Position numbers and translations under genes: made by a program
Notes under the pieces: model-generated
What the model was told of the DNA's origin: nothing
The model's input: the letters and a program-made list of their open reading frames with translations, nothing else
The model's database searches: none
Shown: positions 11,211 to 22,300 of the stretch, piece after piece
How positions within the stretch are numbered: position 1 is the first letter of the stretch
Layout: the number at the start of each line of letters is the position of its first letter
From: Prillingera fragicola
Taxonomy: Eukaryota > Basidiomycota > Tremellomycetes > Trichosporonales > Trichosporonaceae
Length of the DNA stretch: 64,000 bases
Reading direction: 5' to 3'
Assembly: GCA_002335605.1 (NCBI GenBank)
Contig: BEDY01000001.1
Coordinates: 1,302,001 to 1,366,000, forward strand

Positions 11211-12877
11211 CTAGAGCTTGGCCTTGTCGTCCTCCTCCTCGTATCTTCCAAACAACTCCTCGTAGACAGGGCCAACTAGCTCAACGAGGTCGTTTGTGAC
11301 CATGGCTCGCCCCTTTGTCTCCCAGCCGCGCCGCGAAACGGTGCGGTTGAACGTCGATGCACCATAAGCTGCCAGCAAGGTCACATGTGGCGAGAGAGTC
11401 TCGTCCGGTTTGTGGCCCACATCCGAGTACGCTCCGTGCGACCACTCGCGGCCCCACGCAAGAAGGACACCTGTAGAGCCGGACAAAATGTCTCCCTGTC
11501 CGCCAACCCGCTTCAGTCCTCCCTTGGTGCTTTCAGTGAGTACGTCTAGGCTACCATCGGCCACGAGCTCTTTGGGAAGTGGCATGCCATGCGAGATAAT
11601 ATCGTTGGCGCCCTTCTGAATGATTGTGACGTTACCCAATGCCCGCGCCAGCTCAGCGCAGTGCTTCTCTGGGTCCTTGTCGTCGATGCCCTGCAGCGTC
11701 AACTGATGTCTGTTAGCCTGGACTTACTACAGCGGAGCAGAGACGTTTAAACTCCATCACGTTGGGCGTAAGGATGACACGCGGAATGCCATCCCACTTG
11801 CGCACAAGGTCAGGCTCGCTGTTAAGCAACCAGAGCCCATCGGCATCGACGACGACCCCTATGTCCAGCTCGCGGGCCATGTTAAGCGCCTCGCGCGCAC
11901 ACGACTGCATAAACTCGCTTCGTCCCAGCCCAGGGCCAATGACAAGCACGTGCAGACGCTCCATGACCGATTTGAGTTCGGTGCGCGCGGCGTCAAGACC
12001 CTTTGCCTCGTCCAGAACGCCATGGACAATGAGGTCGGGCGAGCTGCACGTAGGTCAGTGTTTGCGCCACATAGCTCGGGACCAGTTGCCGGATGATGAT
12101 ACGCACTAAGTTTTAATGACTGCGCCAGCTCCAGGCTCGCAGATGACATGCGCGAGATCTGCACCAAAGCGCATCGCGCCCATCGCTGAAAAGTAAGGGG
12201 CGCCAGAGTAGTCGCCGGAGCCGCCAAGCACGCCGACGCGCCCTACATTGCGTACCACGCCCAATGTCCAATGAAACCAGTGTTTTCATGTTGGTGATCA
12301 TGAGAGTCGTGCGTGCGCAGAGATGGCGGAAACCATCACGCGAGGTACGAGAGACGGTGGCGGAAGCGGAGCGGCGGCATGTGCATGGGAAAGGCAGCGA
12401 TAACGCGTCAGCTACACTCCATTCTACGCGTTTCTGATCCATCCCTGAAATCAATGTCGCCTTGGGTGTCAATGTGCACCAAAATTGCGGGATGAAAAAT
12501 GGCATGGGAACATGAGGGGTCCAACCTTCTCATAATCTCATGTGCCATCCCTAGGATCGAGGGATCCGTGAGGCCGAAAGAGGGAGGAGGGGGAGCAAGT
12601 GGCGAGTCATATATGATAACGATCACGTACCGGCTTGTCCCTTGTGGAGCTTGGATGAGAGGGGAGGGATCATCTTTCGGACCAGATCGAGCATGTGCGC
12701 ATGCTGAGCGTTAGGGGCCTGGTTCGACATGTTACGGGATCGGTTGAAGCCTGGGTGGGGATGAAAGATGGAAGCTGAGGGGATCAAGGTCGTGCGAGTC
12801 GCCAAGCTTGATTTCAAGATATTACGGAAAGTAGAGGTACAGTGAGGCCTCGCGCTGGCGTAAAAGGCTGTCCACAT
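11211..12877 (-). CDS. NAXD: ATP-dependent NAD(P)H-hydrate dehydratase (NAXD / YjeF C-terminal domain)
   Basis: Two in-frame starts exist. ATG at 12730 gives [14 protein letters not shown] and about 347 residues; ATG at 12877 adds 49 residues rich in Arg, Ser, Thr and aromatics, almost free of acids, resembling a mitochondrial presequence. Introns are 12243-12630 (388 nt), 12044-12106 and 11703-11727 (25 nt). Conserved blocks: [77 protein letters not shown] and [10 protein letters not shown], the last being the ATP and catalytic Asp region of the ribokinase-like fold. Family knowledge: it repairs hydrated NADH and NADPH using ATP, with NAXE as the epimerase partner. The same-strand HLTF-like gene starts 2 kb downstream of the start codons and lies after the stop, with a 203-base gap. 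Confidence 0.93.
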
Positions 12878-13271
12878 ATGAGAATCGAACAGAAACGAAG
12901 ATGCATCAACTGCAGGTGGGCCTCTATGACGACGACAACGAGGGAACAATGTGGAGGTTCCGGAATGGACCCTGAATGCAACCCACCGGAATCCATTGTG
13001 CAATGTGGCTCCTGGTCAATCAACGAGGTCTCTGATCTCTGACTGCCAAACGACTATGAGTTCAGTGGTTGGGTATAAGCTGCATACGATTTCTCTGCGG
13101 ACGGCATCCGTTTACAAGTACGGCTACCATGCTTTCTACTTTACGAATATACCTACACACGCTAACCCAGCCTCATTACCAGAATAAATCTACTTGTCTT
13201 TGTTCAACTTTCTTCTCTCACAGACTATTCGAGACACAATCGTACACGCAATTCTCTACTTTGATGCCGAA
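12878..13271. other. Intergenic region: NAXD promoter and 3' flank of homeodomain gene
   Basis: A same-strand gap (both neighbours on minus) of about 394 bases. An upstream frame continuous with NAXD extends to 13003 but opens only with a non-ATG codon, so it is not used. Otherwise no gene is visible. Confidence 0.55.
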
Positions 13272-15475
13272 TTAACGGCCATTGAACAGCTCCATGAGAG
13301 CGTGAGCGCCGGTCAGGACGTTCTCGTCCATCTCGGCAGCACCACGCTTGGCCTCGGGCTCAAGCACAGTCGAGAACGAGTAGATGCTGCGGCCCTCGGG
13401 GACAGCCAAACGAAGCTTGGCGTTGTCCTTTGCGCTGGTGGGTCCATTACCCTCCGATCCGACCGTCTTGGGCGAGACAGACTCGTTGTCAGTGGGAGTT
13501 GGTGAACGCGTCTGGCCAGGCACGGGGGATGACGACGGCTCCTCCTTTGGCGCCTCGAGGTTGGCACGCGCGCGGTCAAATGAGTCGCGGTGCTTGAGCG
13601 AGGGGAGGTGAGTCCACGAACCCTGGCGAGAGAGCTTGCGCTTCTTCTGCTGTTCGTTGAGAACGGGGCGGCGGTGCTCGGGGGCGGGGGCAGGGCCCGG
13701 TCCAGCCGAGACACTACGCGAAGGAACGGGGTCGGTGACGGCTCGTCCGCTGGGGAGACCGTTGGATGCCAGGTAACGTGCGCGAGACGAGCAGGCAAGC
13801 ACATCCGAACTAGAAGCGCGACCAAAGCTGGAGCGGGGACGGTGACCAGCATTGGAAGGGCGACCAAGACCGATAGGGGGGAGTGTGGGACGCGGTGCGC
13901 GAACAGTCACAGCGTAACGAGCACGCTTGCGGGTAGGTGAGTCCTCGTCGACAACCGAGTCGTCTTCCTCGGCATCGTCAGGAATCTCGATTGCGTCCGA
14001 CGACAGCTCGCTAGGCAAAAGGTTGAGCAATGCCTCGCGGTAACGGGGGTCGTTTTTGTGGAGTTGCTCAAAGCCCTCGACATGAGGACGAGGACGAGCA
14101 GATGGACGGTGGGTCATGCTCTGCTCGCGGTCGGCACAGACATCGTCGAGCGAGTAGCCACGACGAACAGGCTTGAGCGCGTACACAGGGTGACTGGGGT
14201 GACCCATGTGCGTCTGGCGGCGCTCGTGGGGCAGGCCACCGCCAATAATGGGAGGTGAGGGGGTACCCTTGTGGTGGAGGGGAGTAGGCGACGAGCCGGA
14301 AGGCTGCTGAGCAAACCACATGTCGGGCACAAGACGGTCGCTGACAATGTCGAGAATGACCTGGCTCTGCTCGCCAGAGAACTTGGCCTGGTCGCCGCGG
14401 TTGGCGCGCTGCACGGCGGCAACAGCACGAGCGGCAGCGTCGGGGTCACTCTCTGCCATCTGGACTAGAGTCTCGGCCTTCTTGAGGTCCTGGCGGCGGT
14501 TCTGGAACCAGACGGTCAAGTGACGCGTAGTGCTGCGGGAACATTAGCATAATGATTCCGATTCAGGGTACCGGTCGAGACGCACCAGCCAAACCACCGT
14601 GCCAGCTTCTGGCGCTGCCATTTGTGAGGATTGTGAGAGATACCCCAAAGAATCTCGAGCATGTCGAGCTCGCCAGGCGAGAAGCGGCGACGAGGCTTGT
14701 TCTTGCCGTGGTCCTCGGCGCGATAGTCCCAAGGGTTGCACGAGACAAGAGTGCGACGCGCGCTGTTGCTGGCACTGTCGCCGCCAGCTCCGTCATCGCC
14801 GTCAGTGCTGCCAGGCATCTCGCCTTGGTTGAGGAATGCCTGGGGAAGCGAGCCGGGGAAGCGGGCGGGCGCCAGCAGCTCGTGAAGGTCGATAGGTCCA
14901 GCCGGGTAAGGGGAAGCCAAGACGTCCGGCGTCGAAGGCATTTGGCCGGGGGAAGAAGACGAGTAGGCCATTGACCGGTTTGAAGGAGTCGAGTGAGGCA
15001 TGTGCATGGGTGCGGGCGAGTGGCCCATCACCATGGGGCGCTGGCCCATACCCATGGCGTTGTGGTGACCGTGGTGCTGGCCATGCTGGTGATGAGAATG
15101 ACCGTGCAGAGGCGATGGGTGCACGTGACTGGGCGTGCTACGCGGGTGAGGCGGCGTTGGGAGAGGCAACAATGCCGCTGCCGGGGGAGGGGGAGGAGCA
15201 AAGCTCAATCCCTTGGGCAGGGGAAGCTCGCGGACGTCGGGGTCGACCTTGACTGCGAGGGAGCGGACTGGCGTCGCGTCATGAGGCCGCGACGCGTGCC
15301 CCGGCGTGCCGGGGTAGCGCGCGGAAAACAGGTTGGGCGGGTGGTCGAACGCCGCGAGCGGCTGGCGAGAACGCGGTGAAGGTGAGGGTGCGTGGATTGG
15401 CGCGAGCTGATCGCGGTGCTGAATGGGAATCGAGTTTTCGTCGTTGTGCCTCCTAGGTGAAGGGGCGGTGGACAT
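13272..15475 (-). CDS. Homeodomain transcription factor
   Basis: Two exons joined across intron 14533-14585 give about 716 residues starting MSTAPSPRRHNDEN. The homeodomain lies near residues 270-335: KPRRRFSPGELDMLEILW, then HKWQRQKLARWFGC, then TTRHLTVWFQNRRQDLKK. It includes the helix-3 core W-F-Q-N-R-R, and the intron splits the domain between helices 2 and 3. The N-terminus is rich in Pro and His, with a His/Gln patch near 120; the C-terminal half is disordered, with an acidic stretch (IPDDAEEDDSVVDEDS) next to a basic KRAR that could be a nuclear signal. Inference: a sequence-specific nuclear regulator. Basidiomycetes have several homeodomain genes (mating type and others). No adjacent partner homeodomain gene is seen, so a mating-type assignment is not supported. 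Confidence 0.9.
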
Positions 15476-16247
15476 GGGTGGTGAAGTGGGTGGAGTAGAT
15501 GTGGTGCAGGAAGGGGTTGTTAACGCGATGCTTAAAGGGGAAGAGCTTTGTAAAAGGAGTGTGGGTGTGCTTGCGCGCGCGTGTGTGTGTGAGCGTGATG
15601 GCTACAGGATAGCGAAAAGGAGAGAGAAGAGGTAAAGATGAGAATGGCGAACAGTGACAAAGGGAGGATGTGGGATAGATGAGAATGAGAGGGGGGTATG
15701 GACTAGCAGCAGCACGTCTAAGGGGAAGTGAGGCGCGATATGAGCCACTCTGAGTGGTCTATCCTCTCCCGTGTGTTGATGCTCGGACCCGTTTGGCGCC
15801 ACTGCCCAGCTTCCCTGACCCTGACACGTCCACCCAACATCGCTGCCAGTCCTCTGTCCTGATGCCCTCACGCAGCCAAACAGTCATGTTCCTGCTGCGT
15901 ACCTAGTTGCCAGACCGTGTCGAGCTGCGGCACAACATCCAAGGACTGCCCTCAGCCGCGTGCGCACACTTGCCGGCGACATGGACTGCGTTACCCTGCC
16001 ACGGCCTGCGAGATGCCTTGTCGCTCAACCCTGAGTTGCTGATTTTCGCGACTTTGGACACGGTTGGTGCACCCTGTATTCACCACCTAAACAAATGGGC
16101 AATGGTTGCTGACCGTCACCCCTGAATTCTGAACTTGTGACGTGACTGGAAAGAGTAATTTCCCGTGCCGTGGGTATGCGCACCAGGGGCTCTAAACCGC
16201 ACCTTTAACGCGTCGCAGACAGTGGCATGCAACATATCTTGTACCAC
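15476..16247. other. Upstream region of homeodomain gene
   Basis: About 770 bases with no supportable gene. It holds a TG-rich patch near 15584-15592 and a purine-rich run at about 15608-15692, which is pyrimidine-rich on the transcribed sense strand. This is the likely 5' leader and promoter of the homeodomain gene; long leaders are usual for fungal regulators. Confidence 0.55.
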
Positions 16248-19011
16248 CTAGACCAGTCGCCCCTGGGCCCGCCCATGTTCTCCTGGCCCTGTAGGAGTTT
16301 GCTCTTCTCCAGTCTTGTCGTCGTCGTCGTCGTCCTCCTCCTCGGGCACAAAGCTGGCTCCCAAACCAACAACATCAACAACAAGCCGTCCGTTAAGACC
16401 ACGGTTGAGCGTCGCACGGAAGGGCTCTTTGACTGTAAGTTCGGCTTGACGGTGAAGACCTGTGGAGCAATTTGTTAGCAAGTTGCGCACATGCAAAAGA
16501 AGGATCGAGGGCTTGGAGGCTCTCTCCCTCATCTCCCAATGTCTGGCAGCCCCGGCGAGCCCAAAGGGTCCACTCCCAGCCTAAATGAGGCGCCACCGGA
16601 GACAGGAACATTGCCCAATGTTGTGCCCTGTGCCTTAACACCACCAATGACACGCACCTTCAATCTCATCCTGCGGCGCGTCAGCTCAACTTGGCCTGCA
16701 GTGGAATCGTTCCGTGGACTCACAACACGGTCGCGGGTAGTGTCCAGCATGTCATCAAAGTCGGGGTCGGACACTACTTGCTGTGCAGCTCGGAGAATGA
16801 CCACAGAGTCTGGACGCACTTCGTGCTTGACCTTTTGAACATGTCAGCTGCGACCGTGACAAATTACAGTCACCGTGACTACGGCCACACGGCTAGGAAT
16901 CGCCGCGTGTGAGACAAGGGACTTACGTCAATGGAGATAATCTTCATATTCCGTCAGCGAACTCTTTATGTGGGAATCACTCTGAAACGCTTGAATTGCA
17001 CTTACATTAGCATGGTCGAGTCCTTCAAAGAAGTCTGCGCGCGTCATGAGGCGTCGGGCATCATCATAGGAAACCTTGGGCATCACAAGCTCTGCCTCAA
17101 GCTCCTCCTGGGACATGGGCTCTTCGTCCACGGGCTCCTCCTGCTTGATAGGTGCCTTCTTCTCCTTCTCGAGAATGTCGATGGGTGACGGGGTAACGTG
17201 GATAACTTCGGGATCGTCATCATCCTCGTCTTGGTTACCATCGCTGTCCATGGGCGGAATAAGCTTGGGGCCCTCCTGTGCCAAGTGACGGAGCAGGAGC
17301 CAAGAGCAACTGGCCCACCTGCACGTTAGCTTGTCTCACATAAGGTGTATGTACTTTTGTTCGTCCCTGTACATTGTCAGCACGCGTCAGACTGACTCGA
17401 CCTACATTACATCGTCGTCCATCTCAGGGATCAGGCCAATCCTGCGGCACGTCAGCTTGACACCTACGACCATGACCTACTTGGACAGCATCCAGCCCTT
17501 CTCCATCTCCACAAGAGCTTCGGCTTCGCCTTCTTGTCAGCCGTGTAGATTAATGAGTACTCACGGAGCATATCACCAGCACGAGCAACACGTGTCAGGA
17601 AGCTTGTACGGCCACCGATAAGCTCATACACGCGGCGAAGCACGCGGTCGCTCTCAATCGTAATGTCCTCGGGCTTCTTGTCTTGTTCGCGAAGCCACAA
17701 GTTATGACGACGAAGCAGACGCAGCGCTGAAATCGACTCCTTGGCAGATAGGTCGTACACAGACAGAATGCGCATGCGGGATCCATTCTTCTTCATCTTG
17801 TCGAGACACCCTGGCTGGTCAGCACTTCACTAGCGATTGTGCTCACAAAAGTCATCCGTGGTAAACACCATCGTCATGATACCAGCCTGAGCCCAGGCCT
17901 CGGCTCGTTGTTGCAGCTGGTAAAGCACAGCCTGACCCTCCTCCGTGTTGGGGAACAGGTGAATGTCTATCATCAGCGCCATTGAGGTGAGAGCACCCAC
18001 TAGTGAAGCCCATAACCAAGGGACGACGGTTCTTGCGGGTGTACCGCAAGGCAACCTTCTCCAATTTGGTCATTGCACGCTCAATATCCAGCGATGGTCC
18101 ACCCGTGCGAGGCTCGGCGCGAGAGAATAGCGATCCCTGCCAGTCCTCGAAAAAGTCAAAGTCGAGCGACTTGCCGAGACGGAGACGGAATACTTCGAGG
18201 TCCGGATGTGCTAGTCCTGTCAACACGCGATTGTCCGTCAAACTCACCTTCACATATTGAAGCACCCTCTGCGTGAACAGCGCGCATAGCACTACCATCA
18301 GCATGGCCAGGCAATCATCACTCACTCAAGGAGCAGGGTTCCCTTGCCCGTGCCCTTTGATCCCACGATCAGGTAGTAACCACCCGCCTCCTCGCCGCGA
18401 AAGATGGCGTCAACAAGAGGTTGCTCCCGGCGATTGATGTGGTTTGGCTGGGGGGAGTGAACAGATGCAAGTTCCAGGGCGGGATCCTATACTCGTCAGC
18501 GCTGCGCACGGAAAGTGGTAGTATACCCACATATCCGCCGTCAAAGGCCCTCTCGACCTAGGAGTGTCAGCTTCGTTTTTTCAGCGTTCCAGACTTACAC
18601 GATGCAAAACGTGTGCTTTGTACCACTGCAGATATCCCGTACCCGCTCCAAAGACCATGCCCAAACCAACGACTGTCGTCAGAGCCGCCTGGAAACTCGC
18701 GCTGTGAGACCACTCCTCCCAGAAGGAGCGCTTCTCCTCCTGGTCCTTGCTCCTGTTCTTGCCACTGTTCTTGAAGTCATCCAGCTCGTCGGCAGGGCCA
18801 ACAGGAGGTTGCGGAATCGGATCGTTGGGCCACTGGGGGATAACAGCACGAGCAGCTGTGGGATGGAAATATCTGGGACGGGAAATTGACAGCTGCCTCC
18901 TGATAGTGGACGACTGCTGAGCCAAAGAAGCCCGAGCTAGTCTGCGTGTAGTCAGCACTTGCACAGATCAAGTAGCACGCACCGCGTGGCCAACACTGGG
19001 GGCCTGAACAT
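16248..19011 (-). CDS. Mitochondrial P-loop ATPase (fungal AAA-type protein with C-terminal winged-helix region)
   Basis: The start is ATG 19011 (MFRPPVLATR), joined over intron 18942-18982 to an Arg/Ser-rich presequence (LARASLAQQSSTIRRQLS), which suggests mitochondrial import. Fifteen short introns give roughly 640 residues. A hydrophobic segment (TTVVGLGMVFGAGTGYLQW) may span the inner membrane. It is followed by Walker A GSKGTGKGT, FRLRLGKSLDFDFFEDWQG, a Walker-B-like strand PLVMGFTNIHLFPNTEEG, LQQRAEAWAQAG and VFTTDDFW. After that come a regulatory stretch (acidic, with MSQEELEAELV) and a C-terminal domain ending in a run of Glu and Asp. I recognise the fungal family but not a studied member. 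The Walker A Ser/Thr after Lys is Gly here. The gene is divergent from the kinesin, 305 bases apart. Confidence 0.8.
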
Positions 19012-19316
19012 TTTTGCGAGTAAAATGAGAGCAAGTTGGAGGTCTGAAACGCGGTCGTATCGTGATCGTGGACGGTACATCCACTGAATCCCGCCCAGGT
19101 GCCAAGCAATGTCCGGGCCTGGGGCCCCTGGACAGGAGGATCCTTAAATAACGTGTAATATTCCGATACGCCACGCGGCTGCTTTTACTTGTGCATGTCA
19201 ACACAAGCAGACCCTTGTGGCCGTCACACCACATTACACTCCCTGGTTTCCAACCTCCTGATCAGCCTCTTTTCTTCACACAAACACTACTATCTCTCAA
19301 CAGCCCCAGTGGGCAG
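19012..19316. promoter_or_regulatory. Divergent promoter of mitochondrial ATPase and kinesin
   Basis: These 305 bases separate the start codons of two genes transcribed away from each other, so both core promoters lie here. I see no clear TATA box; the kinesin side is rich in C and T. Confidence 0.6.
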
Positions 19317-22300
19317 ATGGCTACTCCGACCCGCAACAGACCACAGTACACGCGCTCCAACTCATCGCCATCTCTCGCCGCAGTCGGGTTGCCACCGCCA
19401 ATCCCTACATCAGAGCTGATGGCGCCGTCTACTCCCACAAGATCACGGGCCTCGCTCAAGCGGGCGCGCGAGGCAACTACTCCAGCACGCAAGGGAGAAG
19501 TCGAGTCTTCGACCTCGAGCCCCGACTCGGACAATGAGACCCTACGCACGCAACAGAGACGGGTTCGAGGCGAGATCGTTTCAGCAACAACAACAACCCC
19601 AAAACGCAAGATTGTCAACTCGATCGACGCTGGAACGCCCCGGACAGGCAAGAAGCGCGAGACTCTTCAAAGCCGACTCGCCGCTGCCTCTGGACCAAAG
19701 ACACCGCGACTGTCCACACCACTTGGTCCGTCTGCAAAGGGTGTGACAGCCACCCCGGGTTCCAGTCGGGACGACGAGAAGAGCAGTGACAAGGTTGTTG
19801 TTTGTGTTCGGTAAGTAACGCCTTGTGGGAGAAGCAGCGCTAACTGTTTCCAGTATCAAGCCCACGGAGTCAACATTTTCGACCTCTGCTTACGAGCTCT
19901 CGTCTACCTCCCTCACTCTCACCGAGTCGCATCCCAATGTTATTCGCCGCGGAGGCAAGAGTGGTCGCGAAGCCGAGTACAGTTACACATTTGGTGGGTT
20001 GCCTTTACAAGTAGTTTGCTAACTTCACAGACACCTTACTGCAATTCCCGTCAAAGACGCCTGACCTGTACCAGTCCAAGGTCGCGCCGTTGGTGGAGAA
20101 GGCGATGAACGGATTCAATAGCACCGTCTTCGCTTACGGTCAGACTGGAAGTGGCAAATCCCACACCATGTCCGGAACACCGGCCGAGCTTGGTATCATT
20201 CCTTGCGCTGTCGATGGAATCTTTGACGCTATCACTTCTGTGAGTTATTTTGTAGAACGGACAGGCTGACTCGTCAGGACAGTGACCGCGCCTTCCTATT
20301 GCGAGTCTCATACATCGAGATCTACAATGAGACGCTGCGAGACCTTCTAAACTTCAAATCAGGGCCACTGCTTGACAATGAGAAACCCAGCATTCACACG
20401 GGCAAAGGCAAGGTTTATGTTGAGCCCCTTGTGGAGGAAATTGTCTCAACGCCTCAAGATGTGGTAAACCTGCTGGACCGCGGTAACATGAACCGTAAGA
20501 CCGGAGCAACAGACTGGGTATGTGATCGAACGGTGACTAGTGCTAACTTTGCCAGAACGAAAGGTCTTCTCGCTCGCACGCTGTTTTCACCATTGTCATC
20601 GAGTCTCGGATGCGTGATAACGACAGTGACGATGAGATTAGGGTGTCCAAGCTCAGTCTCATCGACTTGGCTGGTTCGGAAAAGGCTGTGTCCGATTTGG
20701 AGCGCCGTGGAGAGGGCCGCCACATCAACCAGAGGTACTGCACGGCACCCTTGTCTAGCATGCACTGACACCGCAGTCTTCTGGCTTTGCGCGAGGTCGT
20801 GCACAAACTCACGGAGAAGGGCAAGCGCGGGCACATCCCTTACCGTAACTCTAAGCTTACGCATCTGCTTGAGAATGTGCTGGGCGGTGACTCCAACATC
20901 TGTGTCATCTGCACGTGAGTACGCTATGTTGATACCACATCTGACATTCCAGCATGTCAGCAGAGGAGCAACACTGTTCCGAAACGTTGGAAACTCTCAA
21001 GTTTGCTGGAAGGTGTTCCCAGGTTGAGACCAAGGCCCAGAAGAACATTGTGGGTCACACCGAATGAGCATAGAGTCCATGCTAACGCCCTCAGCTATTA
21101 TCCTCTGAGAGTGCAATGATCCGTGCTAAGGATCTCGAGATTGCCGAGCTCAAGCAGCAGCTCGAGGGCATGGGTGCTGGATCGCGCCAGGAGTCCTCCG
21201 AACAGATGGCAGATGTGAGTCATGGTGGCTAGGCGTGTGCTAAATTTCAGCTTGTCGACTCTGTTGCAGTGATGGAGGCTCGCAAGACAAAGCTGGTTGA
21301 ACAACTTGCCAAACTTAACGGCGAGATCCTCACATCCGAGCTGCCTCGATCAGGAATGGGCCTAGCCATGTCACCGCCTCGCAAAAAGAGGCCCAGGATC
21401 AGTGACTTTAGCTCCTTTGGAGCCGCGTTTGGCCTTGGTTTGGGGACACCCAAAGCAGCCCCTGACCGCCGTGCTGTGAGCAACATGGTTCGCGTTTCCG
21501 AAGACAGTGAAATGGAAGGCAGCATCTTTGAGACTTTGGACCCAAATAAGGCAAGTTTTGGTGTGATTTGCAATGCTAACCCATGCAGAGATTTGACGAC
21601 GACGTTATTGCATCTCTGCGTCGAACACTTTCAACGAAGGACGCCGAGCTGGCAAGCCAAGCTGGGAAGCTCACCCAGCTGGAGGCTCTGCATGAGGAAC
21701 TTACCAAGGCGAAGGCTGCCCTCGAGGCGACCGCCGAGGAGAAAACTAAATGCATTGCCGCTATCACGAAGGAGCGCGACGAGCGGGTCGCCGAGCTAAG
21801 AAACACCCGCGAATCGCACGCTACCGAAATCAGCAAGATCAAAGCCGCTATACGCAGCCTGCGTGCCCAAGCGGACGAGCACGCCCAACGCGCCAAATCT
21901 GTTGAGGAGGAGCGTGATGCCCATGCCGCCTCGCTCGTAACTGTACAGGGTGAGCGCGACTCCGCTCGATCTGATCATGAAGCCGTCAAGCGCGAAGCCG
22001 AGAAGGCAGTCAAGGACCTCGAGAGCTTTCAGCAGGCAGCCAAGGGACAGGAGAACGAGGTCATCGCTGGTCTCCGCGTCGAGCTCACCAAGGAGCGCGA
22101 GGCGCGGGAAAAAGCAGAGTCAGAGCTGGCTGCTATGCGCCAAAAGCTCGAGGCTTCTGAGGCTGAGGTGAAGCGCTTGGATTCGAGTCTCCAAGAGACG
22201 AGCGATAAGCTGTCTGCAGCTGAGGCAAGCAAGAATGCAGCCGAGGCGAAGGCTGCTGAGGAGGTCTCTGCCAAGGACGCCGCCGTCAAGATGGCCGAGG

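Noticed and set aside
14086..15475. Mating-type (HD1/HD2) identity for the homeodomain gene
   Set aside because: No divergently transcribed partner homeodomain gene is adjacent and no diagnostic mating-type flank was recognised.
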